Positions 1 through 8,793 of a DNA stretch of 64,000 nt are shown here, piece by piece (the first letter of the stretch is position 1; every line of letters begins with the position of its first letter). The stretch is taken from contig CAKKNE010000003.1 of assembly GCA_918797485.1 (NCBI GenBank), positions 3,162,001-3,226,000 on the forward strand, in the 5' to 3' direction. A model generated the notes under the pieces. That model made no database searches and was not told the origin of the DNA. It saw only the letters and a program-made list of their open reading frames with translations. Origin of the DNA: Pelagomonas calceolata. Its lineage: Eukaryota > Sar > Pelagophyceae > Pelagomonadales > Pelagomonadaceae. Position numbers and translations under genes: made by a program.

Positions 1-1
1 C

Positions 2-229
2 TTCTCGCTCGTGTTCAACGGGCTCGGCGTGCCGATCGCCGCCGGTGCGCTCTTCCCGGTCCTCCGCGTGCGGCTGCCGCCCGAGGTCGCCGCGCTGGCC
101 ATGGCGCTTAGCTCGTTCTGCGTCGTCGCGTCGTCCCTCTCCCTCAACACGTTCCGGCCCGCGCCCGGCGGCGGCGCCGCGGAGACCGGAGCGCCCGCGG
201 CCGAGCCGCGCGTCGTCGTCGGGGCCTGA
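2..229 (+). CDS. Heavy-metal (Cu+-type) P-type ATPase, C-terminal end
   Basis: The window opens inside this gene; only the last 75 codons are visible, ending at the TGA at 227-229. The peptide reads FSLVFNGLGVPIAAG, then LFPVLRVRLPPEVAALAMALSS and CVVASSLSLNTF. This is the last transmembrane helix pair of P1B copper-transporting ATPases, where a conserved N-x(2)-G-[VI]-P-[IL]-A-A-G segment is followed by the MALSS[VF] helix. The family pumps Cu+ (or related soft metals) across a membrane at the cost of ATP. The metal-binding CPC motif, phosphorylation site and ATP domain lie upstream of the window, so metal specificity cannot be judged. The tail after the last helix is short and Pro/Ala/Gly-rich. 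Confidence 0.75.
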   Translation, partial: FSLVFNGLGVPIAAGALFPVLRVRLPPEVAALAMALSSFCVVASSLSLNTFRPAPGGGAAETGAPAAEPRVVVGA

Positions 230-545
230 GGTCCTTGTGTACATAGTCATTTGTGTTTCTTTGGCACCACGTGAGATGGCGCGTTCTTCTTCTTCCTGGT
301 ACTAATATAGAAGTAATAACAACAACGATTCACTTATCCAACTTGAAAACGCACTTCTCGAACGCCCGCCGCGCGGCGGCCGCCACGACTAGCGACACGC
401 CCATGCCGACGATCTTCGCCCGGAGCACCTTTCCGTCGGTCGGAGCGCGGGCGGCGGCGGGTCGATCGCTTGCGAAGTCTCTCATCACGATACTAGTACT
501 ACTACTAGTAGTCTAGATAGTACGAGGCCTTACACAACGTTTTCG
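230..545. other. Intergenic, between convergent genes
   Basis: No gene is seen. The stretch is less GC-rich than its flanks and holds a palindromic CTAGTA/TACTAG run near 489-520, at the 3' side of two converging genes. It probably contains both polyadenylation regions. Confidence 0.5.
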
Positions 546-1778
546 TCAAGACTGAGCGCAGCCGAGGCAGCCGCCGGCGCAGGGCCGATGATGGGCCCGG
601 TCCGCGGAGCCGGCGGGCGGCGGCGGCGGCGGGGCGGCGGCGTCGATCGGCGGGCGCCGGACGGCCGGCGCGGCCTCGACGACGTTCGCGCGCCCCCCGA
701 CCGAAAACAGGGGCGGCGCGCCGCGTCTGACGTACTTGCCCTGGATCCAGCGCCGTTCCATCGTGACCTTTTGCTTGCGGTTCGTGATGTCGCGCTCGAC
801 GAAGCCGACGGCGAGCGCCTCGAAGTCCGCGTCGAACAGCGCGTCGAAGTCCGCCCGCGAGAAGTAGCGCGCGAGCGTGCCCTCGCCCCTCACGAAGCCG
901 TCCTCCTCCGCCGTCCTCCGGTTCGGCTTCGCCTCCAGGCGCTTCTGCGCGAGGTCGCCCGCCGCGTAGTCGCGCACGAAGAGCAGGCCGCCGGGCCGCA
1001 GCAGCCGCGCGCACCGCGCGACGCACCGCGCCGCCGGCGCCCTCTCGAGCGCCGACAGCGCGAAGATGAGCGTGATCGCGTGGAGCCCGCCGATGCCTGC
1101 GTGGAAATCATGGACCTTCGCGGACCTCCACGCCATTGAGCCGACGCAGTCACGGCGACGACGTCGCGTCCATGGTCTGAAAACTCACGCCATCGAGCGT
1201 GGGGCGCCCGAAATTAGATTTCCTCACAGGCCGAGACCGGACGCGAGCGCCTCGCACGCCGCCCAGGCCGCGTCGCCCTCCGCGGCGCCGGCGTCCGCCA
1301 CCCAGGCGTGGCAGCGGCGCGCCCGCGACCGGAGCTGCGCCGCGTACTCGGGCCTCTCCCTCAGGATGCCGATCGCCTCCGCGCTGAAGTCCGCGCACAG
1401 CAGGAACAGGTCCGGGTTCGCCCGCAGCAGCGGGAAGGCCGCCGCGCCGCAGCCGCAGCCCGCCTCGAGGCCCACGACGCCGCAGCCCGCGAGCTCGCGC
1501 GCGGCCGGGAACGCGTCGCTCCGGTCGACCGCCTCGCCGTCGCTCTCGAGCGGCGCCTGGTGGCGGAGCGGGTCCGCCCGCACGGCGGCCGGCATCAGCT
1601 CGGGCAGCTCGCGCCGCAGCCAGTGCCGGTCCTTGTAGAAGCGGCCACCCCGCCGCGCGTAGAAGTCGTCCCAGTGCACGTCGAGGGGCGCGTCGCGCGG
1701 GACCTTGGGCCGCTTCGGCTTGCGCGGCTGGCGGCCCCGCGCGGGCGGGTCGCCCGGGCGGCGCGGCGTGCGAGGCAT
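546..1778 (-). CDS. tRNA N3-methylcytidine methyltransferase (METTL2/6/8, Trm140 family), two exons
   Basis: Model: complement(546..1096, 1238..1778), 363 aa. The family transfers a methyl group from SAM to cytidine-32 of certain tRNAs. Visible motifs: WDDFYARR and FYKDRHWLRRELPEL (the family's N-terminal W-x2-FY ... [FY]KDRHWL..E[FL]PEL signature), then GLEAGCGCGAAAFPLL (SAM-binding motif I), LLCADFSAEAI, TLIFALSALE, LLRPGGLLFVRDYAAGDLAQ, FVRGEGTLARYFS, and the C-terminal ERRWIQGKY. All are collinear with METTL2/6/8. The start at 1778 is the ATG just before a basic, Pro-rich leader; the frame is open further upstream but nothing there resembles the family. Without splicing the protein stops just after SGLGL. 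Removing 1097-1237 (donor GTCTCGG, acceptor GCAG) joins ASG to IGGLHA and restores a continuous methyltransferase fold. The C-terminal tail is Pro/Ala-rich and unconserved. Confidence 0.9.
1097..1237 (-). mobile_element. Introner-like intron (141 bp) in the tRNA methyltransferase gene
   Basis: Read on the minus strand, the intron starts GTCTCGGC (first target copy), continues CTGTGAGGAAATC and ends GATTTCCACGCAG, followed by GCATCGGC (second target copy, 6 of 8 bases alike). The termini are inverted repeats: CTGTGAGGAAATC against CTGCGTGGAAATC, 11 of 13 alike. The GT donor lies in the target copy and the AG acceptor in the element. Interior text such as CTCGATGGCG and GACGCGACGTC recurs in the centrin and PP1 introns. 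Confidence 0.8.
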
Positions 1779-2128
1779 CAGTGGCAGTGCTTGGCTTGCA
1801 GTGGCCGCACCGAGCTTTTTTAGCAAGCTGACGCGGGCACACGAGCTGTGGTTTGGCGGAGGTTTTATAAGAGGGATCCTTGCGCTCGTGCGCGCTGCTT
1901 GATTGTTGCAGGGGCAGTGTTTACGCCAGTCGTACCGACTAGCTCCCCCGGACCCGGCACACCTATTAAATAAGCCGACAACCCGCGACCTGGGAGGCTC
2001 CCGGCCGGGGCTCAATCGCCAGTGATTTATCTTTAGCCTTAGTTTACCGCAGACGTGTGCACTACACACAAAACCCGCCAACGTCTCAGAATATGAAAGT
2101 GTACACAGGACCCCCACGAGCGAGTCCG
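1779..2128. other. Intergenic with part of a dispersed repeat
   Basis: Lies between the methyltransferase start and the sulfite reductase end. About 2005-2046 (GGGGCTCAATCGCCAGTGAT and following) recurs inverted at about 14840-14884. The segment next to the methyltransferase start presumably carries its promoter. Confidence 0.5.
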
Positions 2129-4135
2129 CTACTTCGCCACGGCCGACGTGCAGACGTAGTCCGCCGCGAAGGCCGCGAGCGCGGGCTGGCCCACGCGCGC
2201 GGCGAAGTCGCCGAAGGCCTCGCTCTCGTCGAGGCGCTCGTCGCGCCACATGGCGAAGAGCGGCTCGAGGGAGTGCTCGATCGTCTTGGTCTTGCAGCGC
2301 TCCTTGTACTCGAAGCCGACGCGCGTCAGCACGGGGCTGCCGCCGACGTAGAGCTGGTACGAGGCCTTGCCGTCGCCCACGAAGCCGAGCTCGGCCATGT
2401 AGGGCCGCCCGCAGCCGTTCGGGCAGCCCGTCATGCGCATCATGACCTCCTCGTCGAGGAGGCCGAGGTGGTCCATGACGGCGCGGACGCGCGTGATCAT
2501 CGTGGGCATGAGCCGCTCCGCCTCGGTCACGGCGAGGCCGCAGAGCGGCAGCGCGGGGCAGGCCATGGACAGCCGCGTCAGCGGGTCGACGGCCTCGATC
2601 GGCAGGATGCGGTGCTCGGCCATGAGCCGCTCCACCGTGGCGCGGTGGTCCGGCGCGACGTTCGTCACGACGATGGACTGCGTCGGGCTCAGGATGAAGT
2701 CGGCGCCGACCTCGGTCACGCAGGCCCGCAGGAAGGACCGCCACTGCGGCCCGCCGTCAGCGTAGTCGCGCACGCGGCCCTGCTCGCAGTTGATGCCCAC
2801 GAACAGCGTGCCGTCGCCGGCCGCGTGCCAGCCCATCCAGTCGCTGTAGCGCCACTCCTTGAGCTCGGCGACGGGCGCGATGGGTCTGCCGAGGTAGCTC
2901 TCGACGAGCGCGCGGAACGCGTCCTGGCCGAGCGTGTGCACGAGGTACTTGAGGCGCGCGTTCGCGCGCACCTCGCGGTTGCCGTGGTCGCGCTGGGCGG
3001 CCACGACGGCCTTGAGCGCGGGCACGAGCTCCTCGTCCGTGAAGAAGCCGAGCGGCGACGCCGCGCGCGCGAACGTCGTCTCCTTGCCGTGCGTCCGGCC
3101 GAGGCCGCCGCCGACGTAGACGTTCGCGCCGGAGAGGTCCTCCTTGACGACGACGCCGATGTCGTTGATGAAGACGTCGATGGAGTTGTCGCCCTCGACC
3201 GTCACGCCGATCTTGAACTTGCGCGGCAGGTAGATGTCCCCGTAGATGGGCTCCACCGGGTGGTCGAGCACGACGCCGCGCCCGTCCGGCGCGCGCATCC
3301 ACTCCTGCATCTTCGCGTCGACGCGCAGCTCGTCCGCCTTCGCGAAGTTCTCGACCGTCGGCGTGCCGCCGCCCGTCACCGCGTCGACGAGGTGCCGCTT
3401 CCAGTACTGCACCGACGCGAGCTTGTCGCCGTCGCACCAGATCTCGCTGAAGGCCTCCGTCTGCGGCACGAAGAGCTCCGCGCAGATCGCCGCGACGGCG
3501 CCCGCGCGGCGGTAGGCCGGCGGCGCGCCCTCGACCATGGGCACGGGCGGCGCCATGACGTTCCGGTTGATGTCGCCGCAGCCGCCGATCGTCGTCGAGC
3601 CCGCGTCCATGATCGTGCGGATCACGTGCTTCAGGTTCGCCTTGGAGATGCCGTGGATCTGGAAGGCCTGGCGCGTCGTCATGCGCAGGTCCCGCTGGCC
3701 GAAGCGCTCGCAGAGGTCGTCGAGCACGAGGTAGAGCGGGCCGGGGCACTCGCCCGAGGGCACCTTGAGGCGGAGCATGAACTGCCAGGCCTTCTCGGCG
3801 CCCTTCTTGCGCTTCTCGCGGTCGTCCTGCTGGTAGCTCCCGTGGAACTTGAGCAGGTTGTACGAGTCGTGGCTGATCGAGATCGTCTCCATGTCGGCCA
3901 GGTCCTCGACCAGCGGGTGCCGCAGGTAGTCGCTCTCGAGCTTCATCTGGTTCACGCCGTCGAGGCCCTGGACGCGCAGCCCCGGGAGGCCCACGAAGCC
4001 CGTCTTGTCGCTCACGTCGGGCCGCGCCCTCTCGAGGACCATGGTCAGGGGCCGCGGGCCGCGCCGCGGGCGCGCTGCGGGCGCGCGGTAGCCCGCGGCG
4101 CCCGCGTAGAAGAGGGCCACGAGGAACGCGCGCAT
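2129..4135 (-). CDS. Ferredoxin-dependent sulfite reductase, plastid-targeted
   Basis: 668 aa, intronless. It reduces sulfite to sulfide with six electrons from ferredoxin, using siroheme and a [4Fe-4S] cluster, the last reductive step before cysteine synthesis. The two Cys pairs that bind cluster and siroheme are visible as MACPALPLCGLAV and MTGCPNGCGRPYMAELG, collinear with plant Fd-SiR. Other matches are KFHGSYQQDDRE, RMTTRQAFQIHG, GGCGDINRNVMAP and YVGGGLGRTHG. The ferredoxin-type rather than NADPH-type enzyme is suggested by similarity to the plant and cyanobacterial form and by the absence of a flavoprotein neighbour. The leader MRAFLVALFYAGAAGYRAPA is a hydrophobic signal followed by an aromatic and a basic stretch, as expected for import into a secondary plastid. 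The start is the only ATG giving such a leader. Confidence 0.95.
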   Translation of the reverse strand: MRAFLVALFYAGAAGYRAPAARPRRGPRPLTMVLERARPDVSDKTGFVGLPGLRVQGLDGVNQMKLESDYLRHPLVEDLADMETISISHDSYNLLKFHGSYQQDDREKRKKGAEKAWQFMLRLKVPSGECPGPLYLVLDDLCERFGQRDLRMTTRQAFQIHGISKANLKHVIRTIMDAGSTTIGGCGDINRNVMAPPVPMVEGAPPAYRRAGAVAAICAELFVPQTEAFSEIWCDGDKLASVQYWKRHLVDAVTGGGTPTVENFAKADELRVDAKMQEWMRAPDGRGVVLDHPVEPIYGDIYLPRKFKIGVTVEGDNSIDVFINDIGVVVKEDLSGANVYVGGGLGRTHGKETTFARAASPLGFFTDEELVPALKAVVAAQRDHGNREVRANARLKYLVHTLGQDAFRALVESYLGRPIAPVAELKEWRYSDWMGWHAAGDGTLFVGINCEQGRVRDYADGGPQWRSFLRACVTEVGADFILSPTQSIVVTNVAPDHRATVERLMAEHRILPIEAVDPLTRLSMACPALPLCGLAVTEAERLMPTMITRVRAVMDHLGLLDEEVMMRMTGCPNGCGRPYMAELGFVGDGKASYQLYVGGSPVLTRVGFEYKERCKTKTIEHSLEPLFAMWRDERLDESEAFGDFAARVGQPALAAFAADYVCTSAVAK

Positions 4136-4460
4136 CGTCGTGGTGGTTACACGCCGGGCACACGCTGGCGGCGCGCGAAGGTTCGCGCGGGCTCTTCGCC
4201 CGCCCGCTGGGACGGAGGTGGTTCCGTGAGCACTGCGGCTCTTTTAGGTCGTGTGCAGCGCGCCTCGGGCGGAAGCAAGCGCCTCGCCGCCGGGCGCCGC
4301 CACTGCTACCTACCTAGCGTCTTCTACACTAGCGTAACGGAGAAAACCTCCCTGAAGAAGTTTCCGATCCCTCTGCGCGAAGTAAACCCCGTTCCTCTTT
4401 TTTTGCAAAATCGGTTACATAATCTGCACACAGCCGCAAGGAGGATGGTGAGGAACCGCC
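4136..4460. other. Intergenic; promoter side of sulfite reductase
   Basis: No gene is seen. A weak copy of the CTAGCG...ACACTAGC motif found near several gene starts lies at 4314-4334, about 180 bp upstream of the sulfite reductase ATG. Confidence 0.4.
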
Positions 4461-7376
4461 TCACCCCTGGAAGAACGTCCAGGCGAACTGCTGGGCCACG
4501 TCCGGGTCCACGTAGCGCCCGCCGCGGCCGAGGCGCGCGGGGTCGACCGCGACGCCGAGCGCGGCGTCGGCGGCCTCCTGGCGCGCCTCGCTCGAGAAGA
4601 CGACGGTCTTCTCGAGCTGCGCCGACTGCGCCGCGAGCTCGTTGTGGAGCGCGAGGTCGTTGTGGTCGTAAAATTCTGGTGCGTCGCCGGCAGGAGCGCG
4701 GTCGACCGAGAACGTGCACCGCGAGCCCTGGTGCGTCGCCTGCAGGGCCAGGCGCGTCCCTTGCTCGACGGAAACCTCCTCGAGCGGCTGGCAGGCCTGG
4801 AGCCAGCACGTCTCCGCGTCGTCGGGGCCCGTCGCGAGGTCGGCGCCGTCGCCGAGGTCCAGGACGTGCCAGAAGACCACGGCGTTCAGCCGGCCCGTCG
4901 CCGTGACCTCGACGTCCCCGCGCCAGGCGCCCTCGAGGTACCCGTCGGCGAGCGCGCTCGCCCGCGAGAAGTCGAAGTCGAAGACGTCGAACGGCGCCGA
5001 CAGCCGCCGGTGCGCCTCCTCCTCCAGCCGGAGGCCGTAGTAGTCCGGCTGGAAGCGCCGGGTCCCGAGGCAGCGCACGTCGAGGCCGTCGCCCGTCTCC
5101 GCCTCGCCGAGCTCGACGAGCACCGCCCGGAGCGCCGCGCCGCGCGGCACCATCCTCGCGTCCGCGCGGAGGCAGTGCGCCCACGCGTGGCGCGCGAAGT
5201 GGAGGCACCCCTCGCCCAGCAGCCCGTAGTCGAACAGCTCCATCACGAGCACGTCGGCCCGGTCCCCGAAGTCGCGGCCCGCCTCGAGGCGGCGGCAGTC
5301 CTTGTGCACGAACCGCACCGCGGCGGCGTGCGGCGTCGCGCGCGCGATCTCCCGCGCGCACGCGAGGACGTGCGCCGACGTGTCCACGCCGACGACGGCG
5401 GTCGCGCCCGCCTCGCAGGCGTACAGCGCGAGGAGCCCGCTGCCCGTGCCGAAGTCCAGGACGGCGCAGCCCGCGGCGGCGCCGGGCCGCTGCGGCCCCG
5501 TGCGCTTGCCCTCGAGGACCGACGCGACGGCCGCCCGGATCCCGGCGCGGAACGCCGCGTTCCGCCGCGCGTCCGCCACCATGTCGAGGTGCCACCGCCC
5601 GAGGCAGTGCCGGTGCACGACCGGCGCGACGCGCTGGGGGGCCGTGACCTCGAAGGCGACCCGCGTCTCCGTCACGCGCGCCGCCACGCGGATCGGGGCG
5701 CCCTTCGCGACGCGCACGGGGTCGACCCACTGGACGCGCTGCCGCCGCCCGCCGCCCGGCGCCGTCCCGAAGCGGAGCTCGTCCACCAAGTCCAGTTCGA
5801 ACCAGAACGCGACGCCGTTCAGGACGCCGTCCTCGCCGGCCTCGAACGCCAGGCGCGCCTCGCGCGCCGCGAGCGCCGCCTCGACGTCCGCGGCGCAGAA
5901 GTCGAGCTCGGCGCAGGGCACCGGCGGCGCCAGGAGCCGGTACGCGCCCGCCCGCGCCTGCATCGAGCCGTCCAGGTCCAGCTCCTCGGACCCCGGGCCC
6001 CACCGGTACCGGTCCAGCGCCGCGAGGGGCACGCCGTGCGACGCCGGCAACCGCGCCGCGAGCGGCGCGCAGAAGACGCGCGCGCGCGCGGGCACGACGA
6101 CGCACTCGGGGACGGCGAGGTGGCGCCGCGCGTGGCGCACGTAGGGGAGCGCCCGCCGGCCGAGGAGGCCCCCGTCGAAGAGGTCCGGGTCCACGACGAC
6201 GACGACGGCCGGCGGCGCCGCGTCGAAGACCTCCTCGACCGGCGCCTCCACCCACTCCACGGCGTCCGCCAGGCCGTTGGCCGCGAGCACGTCCCGCGCG
6301 CCGGCGGCCGGCCCGACCGCGAGCGCGCGCACGGGGCCCGCCGCCGCCCGCGCGCAGCGCGCGAGCGACCGCCCGCAGCCGGCGCCGACGTGGAGCCAGG
6401 CCGCGTCGCCGAGGTCCGCCTCGCCCAGCCGGCGCCGGACGCGCTCGATCGCGCCGCCCCACGCCTCCGCCGCGCGCCGCGCCGCGGCGCCCGCGCGCCG
6501 GAACCTGCGCGGGCGGCCGCCGCGTCGGCGCGACCATTCTCTCATTGGGGTTCGTGGGTTCCGCGCGGGCCGGCGCGGCGCCGCGAGGGCCGACGCGCGC
6601 TCGAGGTAGGCGACGACGGCCGCGAGGGCGGTCTGGCCCTCGAGCTCCGCGGGACGCGTCGCCTGCGGCAGGCGGAGCATGGTCTGGACGTAGTAGATGT
6701 CCGCCGGCGCCTGCTGGTCGATCTGGGCCTGCTGCTTCCGCTGCATGAGGTCGTGCATCTCCTCGACAGTCTCGACGACGGGCGCGCCGGACCGCGCCGG
6801 GCCGCGCCGGCCGCCGCCGCCGCCGTCGCCGTCGCCGTCGTTGACGAAGTCGAAGCGCGAGTAGTCCGTCTCGTGGCGCCGCGCGCGGCGCCGCTCGGCG
6901 GCCGCCGCCTCATCCCGCGCGCGGCAGCGCTCGCGCCAGCGCCCGAACTCCGCGTTGTCCGGCTCCAGCCGCGCGCCCTCGTCGAACGCCTGGGACGCGT
7001 CGCCGAACTTGTCCTGCGCGAAGAGGGCCCGCCCCAGCCGGTACCAGGCCTTGGGCCACGCCGGCTCGCGGCGCGCGCACTCCGCCGCGTCCCGCGCCGC
7101 GCCGGCCGCGTCGCCGCGCCCGAGCTTGCACGCCGAGCGGTTCGCGAGCGCGCGGACGGCGTCGCGCTCCGTCGCGTCGGCGCCCGTCCGCGCGAGGTAC
7201 TCGAGGCCCGTCACGGCCTGGTTGTAGTGGTCGTAGGCGCCCTGGTAGTCCTTCCGCTTGAACGCCGCCGCGCCGAGCTCCTGGGCGCGGGCCAGCGCGC
7301 GCGCGAGGTCCGGCCGCGGCACGCGCTCCAGCTGGCGCCAGGTCGCGTCCAGCTCGGCCGCCGAGATCGCCGCCAT
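4461..7376 (-). CDS. TPR-containing protein arginine methyltransferase (PRMT7/PRMT9-like)
   Basis: 971 aa, intronless as modelled. Residues about 30-165 form TPR-like helical pairs (ALAR...GAAAFKRKDYQGAYDHYNQA, AWYRLGRALFAQDKFGDASQAFDEGARLEPDN). Two methyltransferase-like modules follow. The first (about 300-500) looks degenerate: its motif I is VGAGCGRSLARC. The second (about 590-900) is intact, with VLDFGTGSGLLALYACEAGA (SAM motif I), VGVDTS, and VMELFDYGLLGEGCLHF where PRMT7/9 proteins have the double-E/ELFD loop. PRMT9 also combines TPRs with two PRMT modules, so a type II/III arginine methyltransferase is the best guess; the substrate is unknown. Around 6480-6560 (RNPRTPMREW...) the sequence is poorly conserved and a small unrecognised in-frame intron is possible. 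Confidence 0.8.
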   Translation of the reverse strand: MAAISAAELDATWRQLERVPRPDLARALARAQELGAAAFKRKDYQGAYDHYNQAVTGLEYLARTGADATERDAVRALANRSACKLGRGDAAGAARDAAECARREPAWPKAWYRLGRALFAQDKFGDASQAFDEGARLEPDNAEFGRWRERCRARDEAAAAERRRARRHETDYSRFDFVNDGDGDGGGGGRRGPARSGAPVVETVEEMHDLMQRKQQAQIDQQAPADIYYVQTMLRLPQATRPAELEGQTALAAVVAYLERASALAAPRRPARNPRTPMREWSRRRGGRPRRFRRAGAAARRAAEAWGGAIERVRRRLGEADLGDAAWLHVGAGCGRSLARCARAAAGPVRALAVGPAAGARDVLAANGLADAVEWVEAPVEEVFDAAPPAVVVVVDPDLFDGGLLGRRALPYVRHARRHLAVPECVVVPARARVFCAPLAARLPASHGVPLAALDRYRWGPGSEELDLDGSMQARAGAYRLLAPPVPCAELDFCAADVEAALAAREARLAFEAGEDGVLNGVAFWFELDLVDELRFGTAPGGGRRQRVQWVDPVRVAKGAPIRVAARVTETRVAFEVTAPQRVAPVVHRHCLGRWHLDMVADARRNAAFRAGIRAAVASVLEGKRTGPQRPGAAAGCAVLDFGTGSGLLALYACEAGATAVVGVDTSAHVLACAREIARATPHAAAVRFVHKDCRRLEAGRDFGDRADVLVMELFDYGLLGEGCLHFARHAWAHCLRADARMVPRGAALRAVLVELGEAETGDGLDVRCLGTRRFQPDYYGLRLEEEAHRRLSAPFDVFDFDFSRASALADGYLEGAWRGDVEVTATGRLNAVVFWHVLDLGDGADLATGPDDAETCWLQACQPLEEVSVEQGTRLALQATHQGSRCTFSVDRAPAGDAPEFYDHNDLALHNELAAQSAQLEKTVVFSSEARQEAADAALGVAVDPARLGRGGRYVDPDVAQQFAWTFFQG

Positions 7377-7424
7377 GTTTCTTTGCTATGCAGGCAACCT
7401 GAGCGCTCGTGAATCACCAAGATG

Positions 7425-7450
7425 TAATTGCATTATATTATATAATGCAC
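7425..7450 (-). promoter_or_regulatory. TATA-like palindrome upstream of the PRMT gene
   Basis: GCATTATA and TATAATGC form a perfect inverted repeat around TTA in otherwise GC-rich DNA, about 55-70 bp upstream of the ATG at 7376. It could be a TATA box or simply a hairpin. Confidence 0.35.
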
Positions 7451-7470
7451 CTCACGTGGGCAGGCGACTA

Positions 7471-7487
7471 CTAGCGGCTGTAAGACA
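7471..7487 (+). promoter_or_regulatory. Recurrent CTAGCGGCTGTAAGAC motif
   Basis: About 95 bp upstream of the PRMT ATG. The same core occurs at 16853-16872, 30951-30984, 33691-33720, 36754-36781 and 47034-47061, mostly just upstream of genes. The function is unknown. Confidence 0.4.
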
Positions 7488-8185
7488 GCTGCAGTACTTT
7501 TTTACCGCGCTCGTGTCGCCAGCTCTTCTTTTGTGCACGGTAGCGGTGTACTCTGAAGAGCCGGACGCAGGCCTGCCAACATGCGGCGGCAGAGCGGCCG
7601 CAAAGTGTGGGAGGCCACCAGCCTAGCCTCAATTTAACCGACGGGTTTTGCGGGAAACCGGTGCGCGGTCTTGCGGGACCCCTCCCCGCCCCAGGAGACT
7701 CGTCGCAGAGGTCGTGCAGCGATGTGCGGGAAAAAAAAAGGGAACCGCCGCCACGCAACCTTGATCTGCAGAACGCGGACGCGAAGGCGCTTTGCTTGAG
7801 ACCCGACCCAGAGCTAGTCAAGGTATCCAGGGTCCCGGCGCGCCGCCGCTCCGTGGAGTCTTGCCCGAGTGCCGCCGCCGACGAGGATCTCCGTAGCCCG
7901 CCGCCGGCCCGCCGCCGCGCCCGCGGGGGAGTCGCGAAAAACACCCGCGCGTTCGCAACATTGCGCCGACGGAAGACCCGAAGAGTTGTCATCGGAAGGA
8001 GCTTGAATTGCTGGGGTGAGTCAACATCGCCAATGAAGGCCCGTCGACCCGTTGAATTGCGAGGAAGCCGAGGATGAATCGCCTACTTGCCCAACACGTC
8101 GCGCCGCGTCGAACGCCCCCACGACGCCTTCGCGAGGCCCTCGCGCACGCCCGGCCGGACCACGAGATCAGAAATCGCGTCGAGA
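7488..8185. other. Intergenic, no recognised gene
   Basis: Several open frames exist on both strands but none has a recognisable protein. The segment 7620-7980 contains an A9 run and scattered low-complexity GC text. Confidence 0.4.
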
Positions 8186-8488
8186 TCAAGTGTCGTCCTC
8201 CTCCTCCCCATCAGAACCAGACTCGGAGTCAGACGCGGTCGTGCGATACATGCGAGGAACGACATGCTCGCGTTCCTTCGCCGCCCACGCACCCAACGTC
8301 TCCGTGAATATGAAAGGCAGCTCGCGGTCCAGGTCACGGTCTTTGCTATTGCCCCCATTTCCAAGACAGAGCGCCACAATCTCAATCGAGGGCGTCCACG
8401 AGAGCCAATCGACCGCTCCTCGCCGCGAGAGCGCGGCGCCGACGCGGTTCCGCCATTCGTCGCGCGCGTCGGCCGCCGCAGGGCACAA
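8186..8488 (-). CDS. Unknown protein, C-terminal part with acidic tail
   Basis: I do not recognise this protein. The frame reads ADARDEWRNRVGAALSRRG, then VDWLSWTPSIEIVALCLGNGG, ELPFIFTETLGAWAAKERE and an Asp/Glu/Ser tail SDSESGSDGEEEDDT before the stop. Its amino-acid texture is protein-like and the other frames are not. It has no convincing start: the 5' side runs straight into the DUF285 fragment in a different frame. It may be the last exon of a gene whose upstream part was replaced, or a gene joined by an unseen splice. Confidence 0.35.
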   Translation of the reverse strand: MCPAAADARDEWRNRVGAALSRRGAVDWLSWTPSIEIVALCLGNGGNSKDRDLDRELPFIFTETLGAWAAKEREHVVPRMYRTTASDSESGSDGEEEDDT

Positions 8489-8694
8489 TTGTCAAGCGGC
8501 TGGTTGAAGGACCTTGCGTCTTCAAACATATGATTCATATAATCCACATTTGACACGTCCCAATTGTTGAGCGGCTGGTTGAAGGACCTTGCGTCTTTAA
8601 ACATACGATTCATATTCCTCACATTGATCACGTTCCAATTGTTGAGGGACTGGTTGAAGCGGCGAAGAACAGCGTTTTGACGAGCGGACATCAT
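8487..8694 (-). pseudogene. DUF285 (BspA-like) repeat fragment
   Basis: Three copies of the 26-residue DUF285 repeat are visible: RRFNQSLNNWNVINVRNMNR, MFKDARSFNQPLNNWDVSNV and MFEDARSFNQPLDN, a 78-bp DNA period. Such repeats form solenoids in surface-type proteins and exist in very large families in some algae. Here the array breaks off in mid-repeat at about 8487 and there is no signal peptide or other domain, so it looks like a fragment. The DNA is less GC-rich than the flanking genes, in line with insertion or capture from elsewhere. Confidence 0.65.
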
Positions 8695-8793
8695 CGGGCG
8701 AGGCGCCCGCCGACGAGGAAGCCAAAACTCGAGCCAAGAACCGGGGCCTCAGCCGTCTCATCAGCAAAAGCGCAGAAAAAACAAACGCAAAGC

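Noticed and set aside
1097-1237. Donor CT^GTGAGG inside the element for the methyltransferase intron
   Set aside because: It gives the wrong phase for the downstream exon; the upstream GT in the target copy restores the frame.
2057-4906. Long open frame on the plus strand over sulfite reductase
   Set aside because: It is the antisense of the reductase gene; the product is Arg/His/Leu/Val/Ala-rich without any motif, as usual for GC-rich coding DNA.
6480-6560. Possible introner inside the PRMT-like gene
   Set aside because: A CCGCGCAG acceptor-like string exists but no matching donor or target duplication was found and the frame is open throughout.
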